The notes under the pieces: model-generated
The model's input: only the letters and a program-made list of their open reading frames with translations
Databases searched by the model: none
What the model was told of the DNA's origin: nothing
DNA from: Candidatus Moranbacteria bacterium RIFCSPHIGHO2_02_FULL_40_12b
GTDB taxonomy: Bacteria > Patescibacteriota > Minisyncoccia > Moranbacterales > 2-12-FULL-40-10
Direction: 5' to 3'
DNA: 17,020 nt
NCBI GenBank assembly: GCA_001784725.1
Contig: MFRX01000012.1
Coordinates: forward strand, 1 to 17,020
Translations under genes and position numbers: made by a program
In this document: positions 1 through 5,653 of the stretch, piece after piece
How the letters are laid out: each line of letters begins with the position of its first letter
How positions within the stretch are numbered: the first letter of the stretch is position 1

Positions 1-1
1 C

Positions 2-73
2 AATTTGAACAGCAACGGCTTTCTTGGATCCTCAATCAAAAAATCATTGGAAGAAAGCATCGCAGGTATTTAA
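2..73 (+). CDS. 3' end of an unidentified gene (partial)
   Basis: An open frame enters from the left edge and stops with TAA at 71-73. The visible tail reads NLNSNGFLGSSIKKSLEESI and two more residues. It ends 33 bases before the start of the next gene, as expected for a preceding operon member. Frame 1 is also open at this edge and runs to 117, but it overlaps the ribosome binding site and start of the next gene and is very basic, so I prefer this frame. Too little remains to assign a function. Confidence 0.3.
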   Translation, partial: NLNSNGFLGSSIKKSLEESIAGI

Positions 74-106
74 AAAACAAAAAAATGTTTTTTGAAAGGA
101 GAAAAT

Positions 107-271
107 ATGTTTTATGATCTCGATTTCAGCTATTATTTTCCCACTTCCGATGAACCAGATGAACCAAAAGAAAAGATTCTTTGGAGAGAGATAATTGTGA
201 TTATTATCTTGCTGGTTTTCTGTTACTTTGTTCATTTATTGAGAAAATTAAAAAAATATTTCGGATTTTAA
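107..271 (+). CDS. Small one-pass membrane peptide, 54 aa, unknown function
   Basis: I do not recognise a family. The start is set by an AAAGGAG ribosome binding site about 5 bases before ATG 107. The protein has an acidic, aromatic N-terminus (MFYDLDFSYYF, then a DEPDEPKEK stretch). One membrane segment covers about residues 29-45 (IIVIIILLVFCYFVHLL), followed by a basic tail (RKLKKYFGF). The charge pattern fits an N-out/C-in single-pass topology without a cleavable signal. It lies 30 bases before another small gene with an equally strong ribosome binding site, so the two are probably co-transcribed. The opposite-strand frame at 44-235 is its antisense shadow. It could be a small membrane-anchored partner of the following peptide, but nothing proves this. 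Confidence 0.6.
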   Translation: MFYDLDFSYYFPTSDEPDEPKEKILWREIIVIIILLVFCYFVHLLRKLKKYFGF

Positions 272-301
272 TCCAAAAGATATTTTTTAAAGGAGGTTCT
301 T

Positions 302-550
302 ATGAACAACTACCCATATAATGAAAAAGACCTGGAACTTCTAAAAGAAGTAGGAATAATTATCCCCACAGAAGGAGAATTCATTCCGGGCCGTGACTGC
401 AAAAAAAACTGCGACATTACCTGTTTTGGAGGAGCCCATAAACTATTCGCTCTTCTTTCCGGACCACTCCCCTGCAGCGATTCCGGCACCAGCGGAAAAG
501 GACTTATGCCAAGCAGTATCAATACGGATATGTTTTCATTTGAAATATAA
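302..550 (+). CDS. Cysteine-containing small protein, 82 aa, unknown function
   Basis: Not recognised as a known family. An AAAGGAGG ribosome binding site lies about 5 bases before ATG 302, the strongest start signal at this end of the window. The N-terminal third (residues 7-28) is charged and partly helical with an LELLKEVGIIIPTEG stretch, like a leader. It is followed by CKKNCDITC (Cys33, Cys37, Cys41; CX3CX3C) and Cys58 in a Gly/Ser/Pro-rich part (SGPLPCSDSGTSGKG). There is no signal peptide or membrane segment. A strong terminator follows 20 bases after the stop. The layout of a leader-like start and a Cys/Gly/Ser-rich core would suit a metal-binding or post-translationally modified peptide. 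No modifying enzyme is visible in the window, so this remains a guess. Confidence 0.65.
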   Translation: MNNYPYNEKDLELLKEVGIIIPTEGEFIPGRDCKKNCDITCFGGAHKLFALLSGPLPCSDSGTSGKGLMPSSINTDMFSFEI

Positions 551-570
551 ATAAAAAAATAGTTATAAAA

Positions 571-604
571 AAACACCCGACAAGATAACTCTTGACGGGT
601 GTTT
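571..604. terminator. Bidirectional intrinsic terminator between convergent genes
   Basis: AAACACCCGACAAG (571-584) pairs with CTTGACGGGTGTTT (591-604) around a 6-base loop, with a single A-A mismatch. The stem is followed by T's on the plus strand and by a run of seven T's on the minus strand. It can therefore stop both the 82-aa gene (plus) and rplU (minus). Confidence 0.85.
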
Positions 605-649
605 TAAATTTGTAATCCGTAATTTGTGAAAATTAGTTTCAAATTCGCG

Positions 650-961
650 TTAATTAGCAATCTTTACAATCTCCACTTCCGTAAACATCTGCCGATGGCC
701 GAATTTGACTTTGTATCTTTTTTTCGCTTTATGCTTGATTCCCCAGACCTTTTTGCTTTTCCCCTGCCGGAGAATCTTTCCCTCCACTTTCGCGCCTTTG
801 ACAACCGGATTTCCCACTTTTACTTCTTTCTCGCCGCCCAAAAGCAGAACTTCCGAGAAATTTATTTTACTCCCGTCCTTTCCCTCTAATTTTTCAATTT
901 TTATCCGGTCTCCGGCCCTGACTTTATATTGCTTTCCGCCGGTTTTGATGATGGCCAACAT
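650..961 (-). CDS. rplU: 50S ribosomal protein L21
   Basis: L21 binds 23S rRNA in the large ribosomal subunit. The protein is 103 aa, the usual length, and starts MLAIIKTGGKQYKV, the family signature. The C-terminal KFGHRQMFTEVEI matches the conserved GHRQ.FT..I end. I place the start at ATG 959-961. An upstream in-frame extension to 1006 reads MRDPSTSLRMTNKFV, which is only the translation of a dispersed repeat. No Shine-Dalgarno site is seen. Instead the start codon sits at the edge of an 8-bp hairpin (TGACAAAT/ATTTGTCA). It lies downstream of alaS on the same strand. The usual partner rpmA (L27) does not follow; a terminator does. Confidence 0.95.
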   Translation of the reverse strand: MLAIIKTGGKQYKVRAGDRIKIEKLEGKDGSKINFSEVLLLGGEKEVKVGNPVVKGAKVEGKILRQGKSKKVWGIKHKAKKRYKVKFGHRQMFTEVEIVKIAN

Positions 962-1043
962 GACAAATTTATTTGTCATCCTGAGCGAAGTCGAAGGATC
1001 TCGCATGCTATTCCGGGATTCCTCACTGCGTTCGGAATGACAG
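961..1043. repeat. Dispersed palindromic repeat upstream of rplU (two REP-like hairpins)
   Basis: From the rplU start outward the stretch contains a perfect inverted repeat (TGACAAAT TT ATTTGTCA, 961-978). Next comes ATCCTGAGCGAAGTCGAAGG, whose ATCCT/AGGAT ends pair. Then follows ATTCCGGGATTCC and CACTGCGTTCGGAAT, whose ATTCCG/CGGAAT ends pair. The motif types (CTGAGCGAAGTCGAAGGATC and CATTCCGAACGCAGTGAGGA) are widespread dispersed repeats in many uncultivated bacterial genomes. This copy forms most of the alaS-rplU spacer. A TATAAT hexamer on the minus strand at 1055-1060 lies just outside it and may be the rplU promoter. Confidence 0.7.
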
Positions 1044-1098
1044 AATTATTGTAAATTATAAATTTTACACGTAAAATTATCCTATCATTAAGAATTAG

Positions 1099-2979
1099 CT
1101 ATGTCAATATTGCTTTAATTCTTCTGACACCCGCCGAACTTGCCTCTTCTTTTATTATTTTAAATTTTCCCAGTTCTACGGTTGATTTGGCGTGCGGTCC
1201 GCCACAGACCTCAATACTGAAAACTTGCCCTGAACTTGTTGAAGGGTCTCCGATTTTATAAACTTTAACTATATCCCCGTATTTTGACGGGTCAAATGAG
1301 ACCTTGGAAATTTTGAGCGCTTCGTCTTTGGGCATTTCCGTCATTTCCACCGGAAGATTTTCTTTTATTTTTTCGTTGACTAAATCTTCTACTTTTTTAA
1401 TTTGCTCCGGCGTTAATTTCTGCGGATAATTGAAATCAAACCGTAGCCGCTCGGCGGTGATATTGCTTCCCTTCTGATATATTTCCACACTTAATATTTC
1501 TCTTAAAGCCGCTAGGAGCAGATGCGTCGCCGTATGCAACTTCGCGGTTTCCTCTCCCGCATCCGTCAAACCGCCTTTAAACATCCCCGCCGAAGCGGTG
1601 CGGGAAAGGTCTTGGTGTTTTTTTAATTCTTTCTTAAAAACATTAGCTATTTCCTCTTCATCAAAATCTATATTATTACTTTTCCAAAATTCGAATGTTT
1701 CTTCTAAGGGAAGCCCATCTTGTTGATATAATTGGAATGCTAATCTACCTAAATTATCTGCTTTTACCTCATCTGCTGTCCAAAAACTACCATTCTCTTT
1801 GGGTCGACGAGCAAAAACAAGATTTGCATTTTTCAACGCCTTTGCTATCGCATTTTTATATTTAATTTCCTCTTTTTCTAATTCTTCAAAAATTTTTTCT
1901 TTATTATTTTCCAACTCTTTATATTCTTTATAAATTTCAATAATTACTTTTACGATTTGTTTGGTAAAATTATTTTCTATTCCCAAAATCTTCCCATATC
2001 TAATCGCTCGACGGATAAGTTTTCGCAACACATATCCCCTTTGAACATTAGAAGGCATAACTCCATCAGAAATAATAAATGTCGCTGCTTTCAAATGATC
2101 AGCGATTATACGCATTAATTTAGGAATTTTTTCATCTAACATTCCAACCGTTCTTCCATCAATATCGCGAACTGCATAACCAGCTTTATGACCCGAATCT
2201 TTTTTTGTTTCCATTTCATCTTGTTCATATATTTTTCCGGACAATTCTTCAATTTTTGAAAATATCAGTTGAAATAATTCCGTTTCATAAACATTATTTT
2301 TTCCCTCCATTATCATCGCCAGCCGTTCTAATCCCATTCCCGTGTCCACTCCTTTATTGTCAGAATGTTCATATTTCCCGTTTTTTAAAATATACTCATT
2401 AAAAACGCAATTCCATAGCTCTATTCCGTCAACATAAAATTCAACAGTCGGCCCGCCGGGCGAATTTTCCGTTCCTAGCGACCAAAAATTATCCGTAAAT
2501 CCCTGTGGTTTTATTTCTTTCAAACCGTCTATTTCTTTTAGAATATCCAGCGATTCTTTGTCTTCCGAAACTCCGTTCTCGCCCTTAAAATAAGTGGCAT
2601 AAATTCTTGATTTATCAATGCCAAACGTTTCCGTTAAAAATTCCCACCCGTATTTTATAGTTTCTTTCTTAAAATATGAATTTTCTTTGTCCGGATATCC
2701 AAATGAAAAATTGCCCAGCATTTCAAAGAATGTCAGATGCGTATCATCGCCTACTTCGTCAATATCAATAGTTCTTATGCATTTTTGGCTTGTGGTTATT
2801 CTGGCGTCCCTTGTTTCGTCGGGATTCAAATAATATTGCTTGAATTGCTGCATTCCGGCCGTCGTGAAAAGCACCGATGGGTCGGTTTCTTTGGGAATCA
2901 AAGAAGCCGAAGGAATAATCGTATGCCCTTTTGATTTGAAGAAATCCAAAAATTTGCTCCGCAGTTCATTGGCAGTCAT
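1099..2979 (-). CDS. alaS: Alanyl-tRNA synthetase, short form lacking the C-terminal domain
   Basis: Charges tRNA-Ala with alanine and hydrolyses mischarged Ser/Gly. The start is MTANELRSKFLDFFKSKGH at ATG 2977-2979; the longer in-frame extension to 3084 runs through a terminator and lacks homology. Class II core: HLTFFEMLGNFSFG (motif 2), ELWNCVFNEY, and VDTGMGLERLA (motif 3). The editing domain has HTATHLL and CGGPH, where the family usually has CGGTH; the metal-binding His and Cys residues are present. It ends at GVRRIKAILT, 626 aa against about 875 in E. coli, so the C-terminal DHHA1/C-Ala oligomerisation domain is absent. A DPSTSSGQV peptide is inserted just before the CGGPH region. It follows three small unknown genes and precedes rplU. 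Confidence 0.95.
   Translation of the reverse strand: MTANELRSKFLDFFKSKGHTIIPSASLIPKETDPSVLFTTAGMQQFKQYYLNPDETRDARITTSQKCIRTIDIDEVGDDTHLTFFEMLGNFSFGYPDKENSYFKKETIKYGWEFLTETFGIDKSRIYATYFKGENGVSEDKESLDILKEIDGLKEIKPQGFTDNFWSLGTENSPGGPTVEFYVDGIELWNCVFNEYILKNGKYEHSDNKGVDTGMGLERLAMIMEGKNNVYETELFQLIFSKIEELSGKIYEQDEMETKKDSGHKAGYAVRDIDGRTVGMLDEKIPKLMRIIADHLKAATFIISDGVMPSNVQRGYVLRKLIRRAIRYGKILGIENNFTKQIVKVIIEIYKEYKELENNKEKIFEELEKEEIKYKNAIAKALKNANLVFARRPKENGSFWTADEVKADNLGRLAFQLYQQDGLPLEETFEFWKSNNIDFDEEEIANVFKKELKKHQDLSRTASAGMFKGGLTDAGEETAKLHTATHLLLAALREILSVEIYQKGSNITAERLRFDFNYPQKLTPEQIKKVEDLVNEKIKENLPVEMTEMPKDEALKISKVSFDPSKYGDIVKVYKIGDPSTSSGQVFSIEVCGGPHAKSTVELGKFKIIKEEASSAGVRRIKAILT
1222..1248 (-). repeat. 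In-frame repeat insertion within alaS (DPSTSSGQV)
   Basis: Nine codons reading GACCCTTCAACAAGTTCAGG and GCAAGTT lie between KVYKIG and FSIEVCGGPH. In E. coli AlaRS the corresponding 'MGDFSTELCGGTH' runs without such an insert. The sequence matches the common CCTGAGCTTGTCGAAGGGTC-type dispersed repeat, related in style to the copy at 961-1043. The frame is kept and no stop is introduced. Confidence 0.7.
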
Positions 2980-2985
2980 AGGATT

Positions 2986-2994
2986 ATTATAACA
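2986..2994 (-). promoter_or_regulatory. Extended -10 promoter of alaS, probably leaderless
   Basis: On the minus strand TGTTATAAT (TGn plus a perfect TATAAT) ends 6 bases before the alaS ATG. Transcription would begin at or next to the A of the start codon. There is no Shine-Dalgarno sequence and no convincing -35 box, as is usual for extended -10 promoters. Confidence 0.6.
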
Positions 2995-3002
2995 TATCAA
3001 AT

Positions 3003-3027
3003 TAAAAAGACAGGCGCAATGCCTGCC
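3003..3027 (-). terminator. Intrinsic terminator after the 78-aa gene
   Basis: On the minus strand CAGGC-ATTGC-GCCTG is followed by TCTTTTTAATTT. It lies between the stop of the 78-aa gene (3050) and the alaS promoter, separating the small-gene group from alaS. Confidence 0.6.
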
Positions 3028-3049
3028 CCCCACACTCAAGCAAGAATCT

Positions 3050-3286
3050 TTACTCTCTTTCCAGCATTTTTTCAATTTTTTCAAAATCGCCTCGCTGAAA
3101 ATTAAGATTAATTACGCTGTCTGATTTTAGGCGTTCTATAATCCCGCTGATGTCAATTTTTCCATTCCGATAGTCCCTTTCTATCGATCTTACGCGGTCC
3201 TGAAGAAAACTGGACATTTGGACCTTTTTGCCACTGAGGATACTTTGCACTATCTGCAGCAAATTTATCATAATTTTATCCCGCAT
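3050..3286 (-). CDS. Hypothetical protein, 78 aa
   Basis: Not recognised. The start at ATG 3284-3286 follows AGGAAG closely; a second ATG at codon 6 (MINLLQIVQ) is an alternative. The sequence is helical and charged, with ILSGKKVQMSSFLQDRVRSI in the first half and a KIDISGIIERLKSDSVI stretch after residue 43. It has no cysteine cluster, signal peptide or membrane segment. It is the last of three small minus-strand genes between mnmA and alaS and is followed by a terminator. The 91-base gap to the previous gene may hold its own promoter (a TATATATT string lies there), but this is weak. Confidence 0.6.
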   Translation of the reverse strand: MRDKIMINLLQIVQSILSGKKVQMSSFLQDRVRSIERDYRNGKIDISGIIERLKSDSVINLNFQRGDFEKIEKMLERE

Positions 3287-3377
3287 CTTCCTGAAGCCCC
3301 CGGGTTTCTGATCTGAAGATGAAGATTTAATATATACTTTATGGAGAGGTTTAATGCCTTGCAGAAAGGTGCGGGAC

Positions 3378-3644
3378 CTACTTCAAAAAATTAATTTTTT
3401 TCCTCAAACTGTTAATGTTATTGCTAAGTATAAAAGCGTCAGTATCAAGTTTTCGCATTTCGAGATTTTTATTTTCAATGTCAATTTCAATTTGCGCCTT
3501 GCGCCTTTTGAGTTGTGTCAGTTCCATTGCCAATATTTCTTTTTTCCGCAAGAATCTCTGGAAATCGGATTCCATCGTGACCAATTCAAACTGAAGGCGA
3601 TGGCGGTCCGTTTTTTTATCGTCCTGCTGATTGCTAAAATCCAT
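3378..3644 (-). CDS. Hypothetical coiled-coil protein, 88 aa
   Basis: Not recognised. Almost the whole protein after residue 15 looks like one or two long amphipathic helices rich in K, E, R and L (FQRFLRKKEILAMELTQLKR, then KAQIEIDIENKNLEMRKLD), a typical coiled coil. It starts 9 bases after the stop of the 93-aa gene, so the two are probably translated from one mRNA. No clear ribosome binding site is visible. The plus-strand frame at 3354-3836 covering the same DNA is hydrophobic antisense and was rejected. A scaffold or small cytoskeletal-type role is possible but unsupported. Confidence 0.6.
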   Translation of the reverse strand: MDFSNQQDDKKTDRHRLQFELVTMESDFQRFLRKKEILAMELTQLKRRKAQIEIDIENKNLEMRKLDTDAFILSNNINSLRKKINFLK

Positions 3645-3653
3645 GGATTTTAC

Positions 3654-3935
3654 TTAGTCCCACTGCTTATTATAATTTTCGGGAAGCTTCGTAACGTCTT
3701 TTATTTCCTCCGCATGCCTGCTGCTGATGATCCCTTTTTTGTGCGCGTCATCAACAATTTGGTTAAACTCATGTCCAGTAATATTACCGCCTTTGTCCAA
3801 CTCGCGGACAAAATGTTCCCTGGCTTTATCGGTTAAATCTAGTTTCGACGAGATTTTCCCGAATTCGTCGCGCGCATGCCTTGCTGAAAACGTGCCTGCG
3901 CTGGCATTTCCCCGATTGCGAAAATTTAGCGCCAT
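3654..3935 (-). CDS. Hypothetical protein, 93 aa
   Basis: Not recognised. A soluble, polar protein (MALNFRNRGNASAGTFSARH start) with a central KLDLTDKAREHFVRELDKGG stretch and HEFNQIVDDAHKKGIISSRH further on. The two helical stretches separated by GGNIT look a little like a helix-loop-helix fold. No Shine-Dalgarno sequence precedes ATG 3933-3935; the upstream DNA is a long A/T run. It starts the group of three small genes after mnmA. Length, composition and tight spacing to the next gene support a real gene. Confidence 0.6.
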   Translation of the reverse strand: MALNFRNRGNASAGTFSARHARDEFGKISSKLDLTDKAREHFVRELDKGGNITGHEFNQIVDDAHKKGIISSRHAEEIKDVTKLPENYNKQWD

Positions 3936-3978
3936 AATTTTTTAATTAATAATTAATAAAAAAATCTTTTTTAATTTT

Positions 3979-3998
3979 TATCCGTCAGCCGGCGGATT
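3979..3998 (-). other. Short hairpin just after mnmA
   Basis: ATCCG (3980-3984) pairs with CGGAT (3993-3997), extended by a T-G and a C-G pair around AGCC. It follows the mnmA stop by 7 bases, but A's rather than T's follow it on the minus strand, so it is not a classic terminator. It could act as an mRNA 3'-end stabiliser or be a dispersed repeat remnant. Confidence 0.35.
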
Positions 3999-4004
3999 GA
4001 TATT

Positions 4005-5147
4005 TTATTTTATTATTCCTCCTCCCAGTACTTCTCCCCGGCTCGTATAAAATACTGCCGCCTGACCGGGTGTCACCGCCCTCTGCGGCCCGTCAAATTC
4101 AATAATATAACTGCTGTTGTTGGTTGTTGGTTGTTTGTTGTTGGTTAATTTTATTATAGCACGAACTGCCGGATGGCGGTAGCGTATCTTTACCAGCGCT
4201 TTCATGGGCATTTTTGGCCTTATTTCCACCCAATTTAATATGTTAACCAGGGCAACACTCCTGTAAAGAGCGGCGTCTTTTTCCTTATTTGTGACAATAA
4301 GCTCATTTTTTTTGCTGTCCTTTCCGACAACATAATATGGGCCGGTCCCTCCGATATTTATTCCCCTCCTTTGACCGATAGTGAATATGGGAAGTCCCTC
4401 ATGCTCACCTAAAATTTTTCCGGAGGTGTCAATAATTTTTCCTTTCTTCATTTTCAGGTTTCTTTTTATGAATTCCTCCGGATATTTTTCCGGAGCAAAA
4501 CAGATTCCCTGCGAATCGTCTTTATTGTAAACCGGCAGATCGAATTTTTTCGCCATTTTCCTTATTTCCGATTTTTTGTATTTTCCAACGGGAAAAAGTA
4601 TTTTTGAAAGCTGTCTTTGACTAAGATTAAATAAAAAATAACTCTGATCTTTTTCTTTGTCCTTCCCCTGATATAACCTATAAATAATATTCTCCTTCAC
4701 TTTTAACTTTGAACTTTTAACTTTGAACTTATGCAACTGGGCATAATGACCAGTTGCAATATAGTCCGCTTTCATCTCCAGCATTTTCTTGAGCATTACG
4801 TTGAATTTAATGTGCTGGTTGCAGGCCACGCAGGGATTGGGAGTCCTTCCCTTTTTTAATTCCTCCAGATAATAATCAACTACCTCCTTTTTAAATTCTT
4901 TTGCCACATTAGCGGTATAGAGAGGAATGCCGAGTATTTGGGCTACTTTTCTGGCGTCTTCCTGCGCTTCCAGCGAACAGCACTTATTCTCCACTAGTTC
5001 GCTTTGATGCGGTTCTTTCCAAAAATGCATAAAAATCCCAACCACGCCATACCCTTGCTTTTTGAGAATTGCCGCCGCGACTGAAGAATCAACGCCTGAT
5101 GACATCGCGACGACCACATTTCCCTTTTTGACTTTATTGTTTTTCAT
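4005..5147 (-). CDS. mnmA: tRNA-specific 2-thiouridylase MnmA
   Basis: Adds sulfur to C2 of the wobble uridine U34 in tRNA-Lys, -Glu and -Gln, using ATP and a persulfide. The start MKNNKVKKGNVVVAMSSGVD (ATG 5145-5147) gives 380 aa, near family length; the upstream extension overlaps a divergent gene. Seen: PP-loop MSSGVDSSVAA (usual SGGVDS, here SSGVDS), catalytic Cys106 in TPNPCVACNQH, ATGHYAQ, KDQSYFLFNL, and the second active Cys216 in DSQGICF. The C-terminal beta-barrel has GQRRGINIGG and ends at GEVLGGGIIK. Two low-complexity repeats lie in frame: after GHYAQLH (KFKVKSSKLKVK) and near the C-terminus (TNNKQPTTNN). Confidence 0.95.
   Translation of the reverse strand: MKNNKVKKGNVVVAMSSGVDSSVAAAILKKQGYGVVGIFMHFWKEPHQSELVENKCCSLEAQEDARKVAQILGIPLYTANVAKEFKKEVVDYYLEELKKGRTPNPCVACNQHIKFNVMLKKMLEMKADYIATGHYAQLHKFKVKSSKLKVKENIIYRLYQGKDKEKDQSYFLFNLSQRQLSKILFPVGKYKKSEIRKMAKKFDLPVYNKDDSQGICFAPEKYPEEFIKRNLKMKKGKIIDTSGKILGEHEGLPIFTIGQRRGINIGGTGPYYVVGKDSKKNELIVTNKEKDAALYRSVALVNILNWVEIRPKMPMKALVKIRYRHPAVRAIIKLTNNKQPTTNNSSYIIEFDGPQRAVTPGQAAVFYTSRGEVLGGGIIK
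4115..4147. repeat. GTT/GTTG low-complexity tract inside mnmA
   Basis: An irregular array of GTTGTTG and GTTGTTT units in plus-strand reading. On the coding strand it encodes TNNKQPTTNNS in the C-terminal barrel, between ..VRAIIKL and SYIIEFDGPQ. It probably expands a surface loop. Confidence 0.6.
4699..4730. repeat. 14-base tandem repeat inside mnmA
   Basis: Two perfect copies of ACTTTTAACTTTGA (4699-4712 and 4713-4726) plus a partial third (ACTT). Because 14 is not a multiple of 3, the copies are read in different frames and give the lysine-rich KFKVKSSKLKVK stretch. The reading frame stays open. Confidence 0.8.
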
Positions 5148-5155
5148 GATAAAAT
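5128..5155 (+). promoter_or_regulatory. Promoter of the 128-aa membrane gene, inside the mnmA start region
   Basis: TTGACT (5128-5133), a 16-base spacer ending in TGA, and TAAAAT (5150-5155; an extended -10 with TG) lead to ATG 5162 only 6 bases later. Both boxes match the consensus at 5 of 6 positions. The mRNA would be leaderless, and the promoter overlaps the first codons of mnmA on the other strand. Confidence 0.6.
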
Positions 5156-5161
5156 TAATGT

Positions 5162-5548
5162 ATGAAAATAAAAAAATTTCTGAAAATGGCATTAAGGTTC
5201 GCGGTTTTTCTTTCGATGGCCTGGATTTCCTATATGCTTCTTGATTCAATATCAAGATATATAATTGTAGGGATAATAAAAGGGCATACTGTCAGATTCC
5301 TTTGGGAACGCAACAACTGGGAAACATTCATTTTTCTGTGGAATGGATTGATTTTTACCCTCGTATATATCATCGCGAGGCATAAAAACATAAAAAAATC
5401 GGTGCTAATCGGAATCATCATCGGCCTGCTGACGGAAATATACATTTTTGACAAAGGGGATATGCTTACTATTATTTTAGCTCCGATATTTTACGGCTTA
5501 TTATATTTTATTTCATTCGTTATTGCAAGAGAGAAAATTTTTTCATAA
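5162..5548 (+). CDS. Small multi-pass membrane protein, 128 aa, unknown function
   Basis: No family recognised. Basic start (MKIKKFLK), then four probable membrane segments: about residues 9-30 (ALRFAVFLSMAWISYMLLDS), 55-72 (TFIFLWNGLIFTLVYIIA), 79-95 (KSVLIGIIIGLLTEIYIF) and 100-121 (MLTIILAPIFYGLLYFISFV). Short charged loops (KGHTVRFLWERNNWE) join them, and there are no recognisable catalytic motifs. It is divergent from mnmA with 14 bases between start codons and convergent with the TraG-like gene, so it is a single-gene unit. A promoter with boxes at 5128 and 5150 supports this start; a later ATG at codon 9 is less likely. The absence of stops plus the clear membrane pattern support a real gene. 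Confidence 0.65.
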   Translation: MKIKKFLKMALRFAVFLSMAWISYMLLDSISRYIIVGIIKGHTVRFLWERNNWETFIFLWNGLIFTLVYIIARHKNIKKSVLIGIIIGLLTEIYIFDKGDMLTIILAPIFYGLLYFISFVIAREKIFS

Positions 5549-5551
5549 AAA

Positions 5552-5647
5552 TAGGATTTAAGCGTTTGCGGACATCCGATGTCTTTCGGCTATTGAGGCC
5601 GTCCGCCTTAGGCGGAGATGTCCAAAAAGGCAAACGCGTAAGTCCTA
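5552..5647. repeat. Large branched inverted repeat between convergent genes
   Basis: The outer arms TAGGATTTAAGCGTTTGC (5552-5569) and GCAAACGCGTAAGTCCTA (5630-5647) pair at 16 of 18 positions. Inside, GGACATC (5570-5576) pairs with GATGTCC (5617-5623). Two further hairpins fit in the centre: CGGC/GCCG (5587-5601) and TCCGCC-TTA-GGCGGA (5602-5616). On the minus strand five T's follow the structure, so it may end the TraG-like transcript. Its size and branching exceed a simple terminator. Confidence 0.7.
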
Positions 5648-5653
5648 AAAACA

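Noticed and set aside
310..576. Minus-strand open frame opposite the 82-aa gene
   Set aside because: Runs through the terminator stem, has no start signal, and is the complement of a gene with a perfect ribosome binding site.
1561..1620. Possible further repeat insertion in alaS (SRTASAGM)
   Set aside because: As I recall homologues, they have the same length here (LSR....FKGGL), so it is more likely ordinary protein variation.
2980..3084. N-terminal extension of alaS (35 codons)
   Set aside because: Crosses a terminator hairpin and the promoter and has no homology to the AlaRS N-terminus, which begins MTANELRSKFLDFF.
3354..3836. 160-codon plus-strand open frame over the three small minus-strand genes
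   Set aside because: Hydrophobic and Phe-rich with no family features, no ribosome binding site, and antisense to two tightly spaced polar proteins with normal composition.
5148..5255. N-terminal extension of mnmA (36 codons)
   Set aside because: It is the antisense of the divergent membrane gene start; MnmA proteins begin a few residues before the PP-loop.
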